From assembly GCA_016929495.1 (NCBI GenBank), contig JAFGIS010000219.1:1-36897 (forward strand): a stretch of 36,897 bases of DNA, given 5' to 3'. The position numbers and the translations under genes are program-made. Positions 8,506 through 15,408 of the stretch are shown here, in pieces (positions within the stretch are counted from its first letter, which is position 1; each line of letters starts with the position of its first letter). Source of the stretch: Polyangiaceae bacterium. Lineage in GTDB: Bacteria > Myxococcota_A > Polyangia > Polyangiales > Polyangiaceae. The notes beneath the pieces are model-generated. The model worked only from the letters and a program-made list of their open reading frames with translations. It did not search any database and was not told the DNA's origin.

Positions 8506-10287
8506 TCACGCGAAGGGGTCCCACGGGAGGTTGCCGCTGAGCGTGGGGACGTCCCAGTCGATCCAGTCGGCCTCCTTGAACGAGCCCAGGCTGGTCTTCG
8601 ACGCTTGGCATACCATGACGTTGGTGTCCGCGCTCTGGCCGTTGATGAAGCGGTTCAGGAACGCAGTGAGATCCGCCTGCTGGTTCGACGGGAACTGGCA
8701 GTGGCTGTGCTCTCCCCTGCAGGTGAAGCCGCAACGATCTTTGATGCCGAGCGCTTCGAACACCTTCTGGCCTGCGACGCCTCCACCGTGGGCCGCGACC
8801 GGGCCGAGCCAGTCGATGTCGTTCTCGATGAGGAGAACCGCGCGCGGAGCACAGATCGCCACTGCAAAGTGCTGATCGCACGGCAACGTGGCGATCTTGC
8901 TGCCGTTGCCGCAGAAACCCGCGAAATCGCTGCCCTGCCACTTGGCCTCGCCGGTGATCTCGCCGCACTCCTGGATGTTGTAGCCGTTCTGCTTCTCCTT
9001 CGTCGAAACGCGCCACAGGGCCGAGCCGCCGGAACCACCTTCCTGCATGAGCGTCAGGGCCACGCGCTCGTCGAACGCCCCCATCGCCAGCGCGCCCTTG
9101 CCGTATCGCGAGCAGCCGGTCACCATGATCTTCTTGACATCGACGCCAGCTTCCGGGCAGAGCTCCAGACCGTCGATGATGCGGCTGCACGCCCACGCCC
9201 AGCCAATCAAGGCGCCGCTCTTGGCACAGGCGTTCCCGTACAGGTCCTTGACCATGCCACTCAGGTTCGACTCGCTGGAAATGCTGTTGGGCGATATGCT
9301 AGTGGACGCGAAAGCCGAAAGGGGCAAGCTCGACCCGCCGCACGCGATCACGCAACCCTTGGGGCTGCCCTCGCTGCCTCCTCCGCTCACCTTGGCCGTC
9401 AGGGTCGCCTTGGTGGTGCCGACGGTCATGTTGATGGAGAGCGACCCGCCGCTGAACGTGGCCGTGACCGTGTCGGGCTTGGGCATCTTCGGCCCGTAGA
9501 CGCCTGCCTGCAGCGCCGCCATCAGTTCCGCGCGCAGACAAGGCCAGTCCTCCTTCTTGCTGATCCGCGTGCCGTCGAAGAAACTGAACGGATCGGGCAG
9601 CTTCGCGTTGTTCATCGCGGGCACCGCGGCGATCGGGCAATCTTTTCCCGTGTTTTCTCCGAGGCTAACGGAGCCGCCCCCGCCTGTGCCGGAGCCCCCG
9701 GCCGCGGTCGTGCCGCCGTTCGCGGTCGTGCCGCCGTTCGCGGTCGTGCCGCCGTCCGCGGTCGTGCCGCCCGTGATGCCGCTGCCTCCGTCGCTGGTCG
9801 ACGTCGTGCCGCCAGCAGTCGCCCCGCCTCTGCCGCCTGATCTGCCGCCGGTGGCGCTCCGTCCACCCGTATTGGGTCCGGTGCCGCCAGTGTCTGGCCC
9901 CGTTCCACCGGTCATCGGAGCTCCGCCGCCGGTAGCGACGTCCCCGCCCGTGGCGGTGACCCCGCCGGTATTGCTGAAGGTGCCGCCGGTAGCCTGGAAT
10001 CCGCCACTGCCCGTGGTGCCACCCGTGGCGGTGAAGCCGCCACTCGGAACGCCGCCGCCCGAAACGCCGCCGGTTGCTGATCCACCCGAGCCGGTAGTCC
10101 CTGCGCCGGGAGTGCCTCCGCTCTCACCCGTGGTGGACTCCGACGAACAGGCGGCAACCAGTCCCGCGACAGCGCCGGCTCCTATCTGCAGGAAGCGCCG
10201 TCGCGAGTGGGTCTGCTCGTCGAGTGTGGCATCCAGAGCGCGCATACTCTCGTCGGGTAGTAGAGTCCCATTGGATCGATCAGCCAT
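8506..10287 (-). CDS. Tat-exported lipoprotein, glucuronoyl esterase-like (CE15 family)
   Basis: The 593-residue protein opens with a twin-arginine signal (SRRRFLQIGAG, residues 28-38) that ends in a lipobox at Cys47 (LVAAC), so it should be folded in the cytoplasm, exported by Tat and lipidated. Residues about 50-220 are a low-complexity Thr-Gly-Gly linker. The catalytic domain shows the CE15 nucleophile motif GCSRYGKGA (Ser393) and the C-terminal histidine region GEHSHCQFP (His527/His529), with the acidic partner expected between them, near EKQNGYNIQE. CE15 enzymes cleave the ester bond between glucuronic acid on xylan and lignin alcohols, so a role in plant cell wall breakdown is likely. 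The start is chosen at ATG 10287 because GAGGAA lies just upstream and the Tat signal follows; an open frame to 10419 has no such support. Confidence 0.9.
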   Translation of the reverse strand: MADRSNGTLLPDESMRALDATLDEQTHSRRRFLQIGAGAVAGLVAACSSESTTGESGGTPGAGTTGSGGSATGGVSGGGVPSGGFTATGGTTGSGGFQATGGTFSNTGGVTATGGDVATGGGAPMTGGTGPDTGGTGPNTGGRSATGGRSGGRGGATAGGTTSTSDGGSGITGGTTADGGTTANGGTTANGGTTAAGGSGTGGGGSVSLGENTGKDCPIAAVPAMNNAKLPDPFSFFDGTRISKKEDWPCLRAELMAALQAGVYGPKMPKPDTVTATFSGGSLSINMTVGTTKATLTAKVSGGGSEGSPKGCVIACGGSSLPLSAFASTSISPNSISSESNLSGMVKDLYGNACAKSGALIGWAWACSRIIDGLELCPEAGVDVKKIMVTGCSRYGKGALAMGAFDERVALTLMQEGGSGGSALWRVSTKEKQNGYNIQECGEITGEAKWQGSDFAGFCGNGSKIATLPCDQHFAVAICAPRAVLLIENDIDWLGPVAAHGGGVAGQKVFEALGIKDRCGFTCRGEHSHCQFPSNQQADLTAFLNRFINGQSADTNVMVCQASKTSLGSFKEADWIDWDVPTLSGNLPWDPFA

Positions 10288-10560
10288 GACTTCCTCGCAG
10301 TGGATATAGAGACACATCCGGCGGCCTGGCGCGAAACGCAGGATCGGCGCCAAGCCAATCAAGACCGCATTCGATATCCTACATCTCACGGGACGCTCAG
10401 TCCAGGCACGCGTTTTCACGTGCGAGGATGGTAGCGCTCACAGAGGCGCTTGACGGATACGACGCACGGCGGTCGTAGCGACTTCCGTGGACCGTCAGTG
10501 CTGCGTCGCGGATACAACGCCGAAGCAAGGAAGCACCATAGGGAACAGCATCTGCGCCCA

Positions 10561-10613
10561 ATTCGCTTGTATCTTCACAAGTGAATGTCGATTCGCTTGT
10601 ATCTTCAAAAGTG
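10561..10613 (+). repeat. Two direct repeats of 23 bp, 30-bp period
   Basis: The unit starting ATTCGCTTGTATCTTCA occurs at 10561-10583 and again at 10591-10613 with one mismatch. It is clearly more AT-rich than the surroundings. The first copy runs into TTCAC-AA-GTGAA, an inverted repeat. Possible protein-binding repeats or a remnant duplication; no function is assigned. Confidence 0.75.
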
Positions 10614-10685
10614 TACGAAGCCGATGTGCCCCGACACATGGGACCGGTGGCATACCCCCCCGGGCACGGCGCGAGGACTTGTCCG

Positions 10686-10745
10686 AACGGTACCGGCGCC
10701 TATCCGCAAGAAACGCCGTCGCGAATGGCTCTGCTCGTCTGCATC
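10686..10745 (-). pseudogene. Remnant of a Tat signal sequence, paralogous to that of the neighbouring esterase
   Basis: Minus-strand translation gives DEQSHSRRRFLRIGAGTV, nearly identical to DEQTHSRRRFLQIGAGAV in the esterase precursor. Over about 53 nt the two DNA sequences agree at 44 positions. The upstream codons also read like the mature start of such a precursor, but downstream the frame loses the hydrophobic core and lipobox, so no export signal or mature protein follows. This is best read as the decayed 5' end of a second Tat lipoprotein gene. Confidence 0.65.
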
Positions 10746-10848
10746 TGGAGCAGGCTCGCGGTGCGCGACATCCGAAGACGCTGGCGCCGGGACATGTCGG
10801 TCGATGCGACGCACGTGGAGCAGCAGTCCAGCGCGGTGGACACCACGT

Positions 10849-10932
10849 CGGAGCGAAGGCAGTACCAAACAGGCAGCGTCTGCCACCGATCGGAGCGAAG
10901 GCAGTACCAAACAGGCAGCGTCTGCCACCGAT
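10849..10932 (+). repeat. Perfect 42-bp tandem duplication
   Basis: The 42-bp unit beginning CGGAGCGAAGGCAGTACC occupies 10849-10890 and is repeated without change at 10891-10932. Each unit holds a small hairpin GGCAG-CGT-CTGCC. The period is a multiple of three, so frames stay open through it on both strands, which inflates spurious open frames here. Confidence 0.9.
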
Positions 10933-11029
10933 ACGCCAAATCTGGCGAAGCAGACACGCCCCATGTGCTGCTGCACAGGGGGCCTGCGTGATCTGGAACG
11001 ACAAAAGCGGGGCGTTCCTCCCGACGGAG

Positions 11030-11069
11030 GGGGACAATGCCCCTGCCAGTTGGGGGGACAATTTTGTCC
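11030..11069 (+). repeat. GGGGGACAAT direct repeats and GGACAA-TT-TTGTCC palindrome; possible insertion-element end
   Basis: GGGGGACAAT occurs at 11030-11039 and 11053-11062; the second copy forms the inverted repeat GGACAA-TT-TTGTCC (11056-11069). Closely spaced repeats of this kind resemble the multi-site transposase-binding ends of IS21/Mu-type elements. No transposase gene is present, so at most this is one end of a lost element. The identification is inference. Confidence 0.35.
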
Positions 11070-11172
11070 GAGCCCATGGACGCCCACCGGTCGGCTCCTT
11101 GCTGCCGCCATCCACGTCAACGACCCAGACGGCACCTAGGCAACAATGCGGTTCTTGGCTCAGACGGGGGGC

Positions 11173-11231
11173 ATTCGCCGCAGAATTCGACGGCTTCGCC
11201 CCGTTCGAGGCCGTCGAATTCTGTGGCGAAT
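11173..11231 (+). repeat. Long hairpin: 22-bp inverted repeat with 15-nt loop
   Basis: Left arm 11173-11194 (starts ATTCGCCGCAGAATTCG) pairs with right arm 11210-11231 (ends GAATTCTGTGGCGAAT). Only one position differs and it would still form a G-U pair in RNA. The loop is 11195-11209. No run of T follows on either side, so a simple intrinsic terminator is not supported. It lies exactly at the 3' end of the Cys-rich fragment and could be a small inverted-repeat element or an RNA processing or termination structure. Confidence 0.8.
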
Positions 11232-11240
11232 CACGGAGAC

Positions 11241-11408
11241 AGGGCACCAGTCCCACGCGCAGTCGGGCACGCTGGTGCACGCCCGCTCGTCGTCATAGGC
11301 GCTGCACGGCCCCGCCTCGCCGCCACAGCCGGGCTCCGTGAACGTGCAACCACTCTCGAAGCAGTTCGTCGACGTCTCGCAGGGAGTGGGTGTTCCACAC
11401 GAAGCGCC
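11241..11408 (-). pseudogene. Fragment of a Cys-rich exported protein
   Basis: On the minus strand this segment encodes a coherent Cys-rich stretch (CGTPTPCETSTNCFESGC, then PGCGGEAGPC and CTSVPDCAWDWC) with the regular spacing seen in secreted myxobacterial Cys-rich proteins. The frame is open from 11498, but upstream residues look unrelated and there is no signal peptide, while downstream it runs directly into the hairpin arms and stops. I read it as a broken remnant, perhaps the 3' end of a larger gene; a short real gene cannot be excluded. Confidence 0.45.
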
Positions 11409-11520
11409 GAAGACTCGACGCTCTGCGTCGGCCCTGTGGCCCAGCTCTGCAGTAGGCGTGATCGGACTCGACGAACCCCGGGGGCGCGCCGAGCACACGA
11501 GGCAGTGCTATGCCCGTGCC

Positions 11521-12804
11521 ATGAGCACAGCGGCGTTGATCACCTTCGGTTGCAAGGTCAACCAGGTCGATTCGCGCCAGCTCGAGGAGGCATTGCGGCG
11601 AGGCGGCTTCCGGCTTCGTCCCCCGTCCGAGCCCGCCGACGCCTACGTGATCAACAGCTGCAGCGTGACGGCTGCCTCTGACCGGCGGTGCCGACAGACG
11701 CTACGGCAACTTCGTCGCAGGTTCCCCGAGGCGACGCTCGTCGTCACCGGGTGCTATGCCGAAACCCAGGCCGCGGAGGTGTTGGACCTCCCGGAGGTCG
11801 ATCTCGTCGTCGGCAACTGCGACAAGTCAGGACTGGTGGAGCGGCTCCAGCAACGCCTCGGCGCCAAAGCCGTCCCTCAGACTGCAGCCGGCCCTGCAGG
11901 AGTCTCCCCGCGTCATGCCACCACGCGAGCCTTTCTCGCCATCCAGAACGGTTGTGACCGGCGTTGTGCGTACTGCATCGTGCCCCGCGCTCGCGGACCG
12001 AGTCGAAGCAAGCCCTTCGACGAAGTCGTGGCAGGCGTCTCTGAGCAGGTCGCCCGGGGGTACGCCGAAGTGGTGCTGACCGGGATCAATCTGGGATCCT
12101 ACGGGAGAGACCTCGCTCCCCAACGGAGTCTCGCCGAAGTGCTTCACGCCACGGTCGGCCTTGCAGGCCGAGCGCGTGTGCGCCTGTCGTCCGTCGAGCC
12201 CGCAGAGATCGACGATGGACTGTGCACGGCCCTCGGGTTGCCTCATGTCTGCCCCCACGTCCATCTGCCGCTGCAGAGCGGCGCCGATCGGATCCTCGAA
12301 GCCATGGGTCGTCCCTACTCGGCTCAGGTCGTTCGAGACCTGGTTCAATCGCTTGTGCAGCGCCAGCCCGAGACGGCCATCGGGGCAGACGTGATGGTGG
12401 GCTTTCCGGGCGAGACGGCGGCCGATTTCGATCAGACCGCCGTCCTCCTGCGCGAGCTCCCCATCGCCTACCTCCACGTCTTCTCCTATTCACCCCGGCC
12501 CGGCACGGCAGCAGAAAGGCTCTGCGACGGGGTGACGGCAGAGACGAAGGCGTCACGAAGCGCCGAGCTCCGCCGCCTGGGTCAGGCGAAGTGGCACGCC
12601 TTCCAGCAAGCTAGCGTCGCCAAGGAACACGTGGCGGTCGTTGCCCGCAAGCGCGATCCCAAGACCCAGAGTCGTCTCACCATCGCGGGCAACTACTTGC
12701 GCATCTACGTTCCGGACGAGCCGGAGCTCGTCGACCACCTGGTGCGCGTTCGGGTGACGGAGCTTAGAGGGCCGATGCTCGTGGGGGCCATCGTGGAGTG
12801 TTGA
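11521..12804 (+). CDS. mtaB: tRNA t6A37 methylthiotransferase MtaB (radical SAM)
   Basis: The 427-residue protein has the three-part layout of methylthiotransferases: an N-terminal UPF0004 domain with three Cys ligands (FGCKVNQVDS, NSCSV, TGCYAE), a radical SAM core with CDRRCAYC (CxxxCxxC), and a C-terminal TRAM-like end. The combination FGCKVNQ with NSCSVT and IVPRARGPSRS is the MtaB (YqeV/CDKAL1) type rather than MiaB or RimO. It inserts a methylthio group into N6-threonylcarbamoyladenosine at position 37 of ANN-decoding tRNAs, classically tRNA-Lys(UUU), using two [4Fe-4S] clusters and SAM. ATG 11521 matches the usual family N-terminus; the frame is open upstream to 11338 but that part is unlike the family. 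Its stop is 1 nt from the stop of the convergent elp3 gene. Confidence 0.95.
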   Translation: MSTAALITFGCKVNQVDSRQLEEALRRGGFRLRPPSEPADAYVINSCSVTAASDRRCRQTLRQLRRRFPEATLVVTGCYAETQAAEVLDLPEVDLVVGNCDKSGLVERLQQRLGAKAVPQTAAGPAGVSPRHATTRAFLAIQNGCDRRCAYCIVPRARGPSRSKPFDEVVAGVSEQVARGYAEVVLTGINLGSYGRDLAPQRSLAEVLHATVGLAGRARVRLSSVEPAEIDDGLCTALGLPHVCPHVHLPLQSGADRILEAMGRPYSAQVVRDLVQSLVQRQPETAIGADVMVGFPGETAADFDQTAVLLRELPIAYLHVFSYSPRPGTAAERLCDGVTAETKASRSAELRRLGQAKWHAFQQASVAKEHVAVVARKRDPKTQSRLTIAGNYLRIYVPDEPELVDHLVRVRVTELRGPMLVGAIVEC

Positions 12805-12805
12805 G

Positions 12806-14584
12806 TCAGGGCGCCGACCTGGCCTCGAGCGAACGATGCTGATACAGCTCGCCGTCAACGAACCCCAGTCTGCGGTAGTAGCGTCGGGTTCCGACGGCGG
12901 AGATGACCGCCAGATCGCAGAAGCCCGCTGCCGACGCCAGCCGAGCAGCCTCCTCGACGAGGCGAGCCCCGAGGCCCATGTGTTGGACCGCGGAGGCAGG
13001 GCGCTCACCGAGACGGGCTGACTGCCCGTAGACGTGAACCTCGCGGAGCAGGGCACTGCGTCCGAGCTCCTCGATGGGGCCTTCCTTCGTGGGCAAACCC
13101 AAGCGGGCAAACCCAAGCAGCTTGTCCGAGTCGATGAACTGGAGGAAGAGCTCGCGGCTCGTAGCCGTGTCGTAGGGGAAGACGTCGAGGCGCGGCTCGG
13201 CCAGACTGACCTCGGTCGTGCGGACTTCGCGGCTCCGGATGTCGCGCGCGGGCCAACCCCGCCGAGCCATTTCGGCTTCTACGCGATGCCGCAGGCCATT
13301 GACTCTTTCACCGACGAGCAAGTCGGTGCCGGGGATGTCGCGGATGATCCGATTCACTCTGCAGTATTCGGGCACTTCCCGTAGGCAGCTCGACAGGAGC
13401 TCGACGAGCTTCTCGGCCGAGTAGGGGAAGTACTCGCCTCGCTCGTACGCGTCGACGAGCTCGGAGCTGTGCACGAGGGCGCACGGGTAGATCTTCAATT
13501 CGTCCGGACGCACCGCGGGATCAGCGAAGAGCCGGGCGAAATCCGCGCGATCACTGTCCGGTGTGGCTCCGAGGAGGTTCGACATCCAGTGCGCCTGGAT
13601 CTTGAAGCCGCAACGACGGAGTAGGCCGATCGCGCTCGCGGTGTCGCCGACCGTGTGTCCACGGCGGTTCAGATCGAGGATTCTGTCGGAGAGACTCTGG
13701 CAGCCAATCTGCACTCGCGTCACGCCCAGCCGCCGCATCTCGAGCGCCGCCGCGAGGTCGACGTGGTCGGGTCGCGTCTCGACGCTCAGTCCAATGCACC
13801 GGCACTGCGAGGATTCGTTCGCGCGGTGCAGCTGTTCGAGCTCGGCCCACGCCGATCCCGAACCCGGGTCGTCGTTCTCGCATGTCGTCGGTTGACCACG
13901 GACGGCGCGGTTGTATTCGTCGACGGTCATTCTCTTCTCGAGCGGTCCAACGGGCGGTTCCGTGTCCACCGTGGCGCTGGGGTCGACGGTGGGGCTCGTA
14001 CGGGTGTCGAAGTCATTGAGCGCACGCAAGCACTCCGAGATGAATCGGACCCTGTACCCCGCTGGGTAGGCCGTCCACGTGCCGCCGAGCACGATGAGCT
14101 CCACTTTGTCGACCGGGTGCCCCATGAGGTACAGGGCCCGGATTCTGGCGTTGGCCTGGGCGTATGCGTCGTATCCGAAGCGAGCCGCGCGCTGAGCCCC
14201 GGGTTCGCCGGCGAGATAGCTCTTGGGCGCTCGGGGATCGTTCGGACAGAATACGCAGCGACCCGGACAAGGGTATGGTTCGGTGAGCACCGTCAGCGGC
14301 GTCACGCCGCTCTGCGTACGGATCGGCTTCGATCGGATCTTCGCGATGAACGCGTCGTGGTCCTGCTGGCCCGGGTGCTGGGCTGCGTAGCGACGTGCCG
14401 CCCACACGAGCTCGCTCTTGGAGAAGAACCCACCGCCGGCCTTGGGGTGGCGCGATACGATCCTGTGTAGGCTTCGCGCATCGAGCTCCGGCGCCGAACG
14501 GAGCTCTCCGAGCAGCGCGCCGAGCTGCTCTTCGTAGCGCTCGGGCGCATAGCGCTCGGAGGACAGCCAGCTGGTTTTCTTCAT
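12806..14584 (-). CDS. elp3: Bacterial Elp3: tRNA wobble-uridine radical SAM/acetyltransferase
   Basis: This 592-residue protein matches full-length Elp3. It has a radical SAM domain with cluster ligands Cys106, Cys110 and Cys113 (PYPCPGRCVFCPND), the Elp3 hallmarks GHPVDKVELIVLGGTW and SVETRPDHVD, and a C-terminal GNAT acetyltransferase domain (from about VREVHVYG, with QHMGLGARLVEEA and RRYYRRLGF). Elp3 uses acetyl-CoA and SAM to install a carboxymethyl-type group on C5 of U34 in tRNA; in eukaryotes it is the catalytic subunit of Elongator, while some bacteria and archaea have it alone. ATG 14584 is preferred; a TTG two codons upstream (14590) is possible. The gene is head-to-head with the Trm9-like methyltransferase gene and tail-to-tail with mtaB. 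A segment of about 45 residues rich in Thr, Pro and Asp after RALNDFDTR may be a lineage-specific insertion. Confidence 0.93.
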   Translation of the reverse strand: MKKTSWLSSERYAPERYEEQLGALLGELRSAPELDARSLHRIVSRHPKAGGGFFSKSELVWAARRYAAQHPGQQDHDAFIAKIRSKPIRTQSGVTPLTVLTEPYPCPGRCVFCPNDPRAPKSYLAGEPGAQRAARFGYDAYAQANARIRALYLMGHPVDKVELIVLGGTWTAYPAGYRVRFISECLRALNDFDTRTSPTVDPSATVDTEPPVGPLEKRMTVDEYNRAVRGQPTTCENDDPGSGSAWAELEQLHRANESSQCRCIGLSVETRPDHVDLAAALEMRRLGVTRVQIGCQSLSDRILDLNRRGHTVGDTASAIGLLRRCGFKIQAHWMSNLLGATPDSDRADFARLFADPAVRPDELKIYPCALVHSSELVDAYERGEYFPYSAEKLVELLSSCLREVPEYCRVNRIIRDIPGTDLLVGERVNGLRHRVEAEMARRGWPARDIRSREVRTTEVSLAEPRLDVFPYDTATSRELFLQFIDSDKLLGFARLGLPTKEGPIEELGRSALLREVHVYGQSARLGERPASAVQHMGLGARLVEEAARLASAAGFCDLAVISAVGTRRYYRRLGFVDGELYQHRSLEARSAP

Positions 14585-14589
14585 GGTCA

Positions 14590-15408
14590 ATGCGGTGCTA
14601 TGGGGGTGGGCCGCCTCTGCGTACAGCCGTGGACCAGGCCACTCTCATAGCACTCGCCACCATCAACCGTCGGTTCTATGGCCGTCACGCTCGCGAATTC
14701 AGCGCGACCCGCCAGGCCCCGTGGCGGGGATGGTCGGGCGTGGTCGCTTGCCTGAAGGAACGGGCTCCCCCGGGCGGCGAGCTGCGGGTCTTGGATTTCG
14801 GCTGTGGCAACGGCAGGTTCCTGCGCTTTCTCGGCGAGCAGTGGCACGGACCGATCGAGTACTTCGGCGTCGACCTCCACGTGCCTTCGACCGCTACCGG
14901 AGAAACGGTCGAGCCACGACCCCAGGTGACGGCACACTGGTACGCTCACGACTTCCTCGCGGAGTCCGAGCCGCTGCCGCCGAATCTCGCGGGAAGCTTC
15001 GATCTCATCTGCCTGTTCGGGATCCTGCATCACGTGCCGAGCTTCGCACGGCGACAGGCTCTGCTGCAGATCCTGGCTCAGAGCCTCCAGCCCCGCGGGC
15101 TGATGGCGGTCACCCTGTGGCAGTTTGCGAACCAGGAGCGCTTTCGACAGCGGCTCGTGCCTTGGTCCGAAAGCGAGCATGTCGCTGGGATCCGGGTGTC
15201 GGCTTCGGAGCTCGAGCCTGGGGACTTCTTGCTGCGCTGGGGGGCCGAGGGGAACCTAGCTCGCTACTGCCACCACGTGACCCTGCTGGAGTGGACGCTT
15301 CTGACGAAAGGGCTCGGGTTGCGTGTCGTCCGCGGGTACCGTGCCGACGGGGCGAGCGGGGACCTGAACGAGTATCGACTGGTGAGCCCTGCAACGGGCC
15401 ACCCCTGA
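14590..15408 (+). CDS. Trm9/ALKBH8-like class I SAM methyltransferase
   Basis: The 272-residue protein has a Rossmann methyltransferase core: motif I VLDFGCGNGRFL (67-78), an acidic strand-2 end (YFGVDLH), and FDLICLFGILHHV. Outside the core it carries features of eukaryotic tRNA methyltransferase Trm9: REFSATRQAPW (35-45), which lines up with the FSxTRxxPW block just before the Trm9 domain; HHV followed by ARRQALLQIL where Trm9 has HHW and RR; a VPW motif; and a C-terminal RYCHHVTLLEWTLL-type segment matching Trm9's RYYHLY. Trm9 methylates cm5U34 to mcm5U34, the step after Elp3. Its position 5 nt from the elp3 start makes that role attractive, but substrate is inferred from similarity recalled from memory, and another small-molecule or RNA substrate is possible. 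No Trm112-like partner is visible nearby. GTG 14629 is an alternative start. Stop at 15408. Confidence 0.8.
   Translation: MRCYGGGPPLRTAVDQATLIALATINRRFYGRHAREFSATRQAPWRGWSGVVACLKERAPPGGELRVLDFGCGNGRFLRFLGEQWHGPIEYFGVDLHVPSTATGETVEPRPQVTAHWYAHDFLAESEPLPPNLAGSFDLICLFGILHHVPSFARRQALLQILAQSLQPRGLMAVTLWQFANQERFRQRLVPWSESEHVAGIRVSASELEPGDFLLRWGAEGNLARYCHHVTLLEWTLLTKGLGLRVVRGYRADGASGDLNEYRLVSPATGHP

Larger units (their letters stand above)
10288..11520 (+). other. Scarred intergenic region without an intact gene
   Basis: About 1.2 kb between the esterase and mtaB. Open frames exist on both strands but disagree with each other and match no complete protein. What can be seen, in order: a pair of 30-bp-spaced direct repeats in relatively AT-rich sequence (10561-10613), a decayed Tat-signal fragment on the minus strand (10686-10745), a perfect 42-bp tandem duplication (10849-10932), GGGGGACAAT repeats with a palindrome (11030-11069), a long hairpin (11173-11231) and a fragment of a Cys-rich exported protein (11241-11408, minus). 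The mixture suggests gene decay and past mobile-element activity. The promoter of mtaB should lie near the right end but was not recognised. Confidence 0.6.

Noticed and set aside
9557..10309. Pro/Val-rich 250-codon plus-strand frame
   Set aside because: Mirror image of the Gly-rich linker of the esterase; PP-V repeats arise from the complementary GGT/GGC codons.
10849..10932. CRISPR array
   Set aside because: Only two identical copies, directly abutting, with no spacers.
11173..11231. Intrinsic transcription terminator
   Set aside because: No T tract on either side of the hairpin; kept only as an unexplained inverted repeat.
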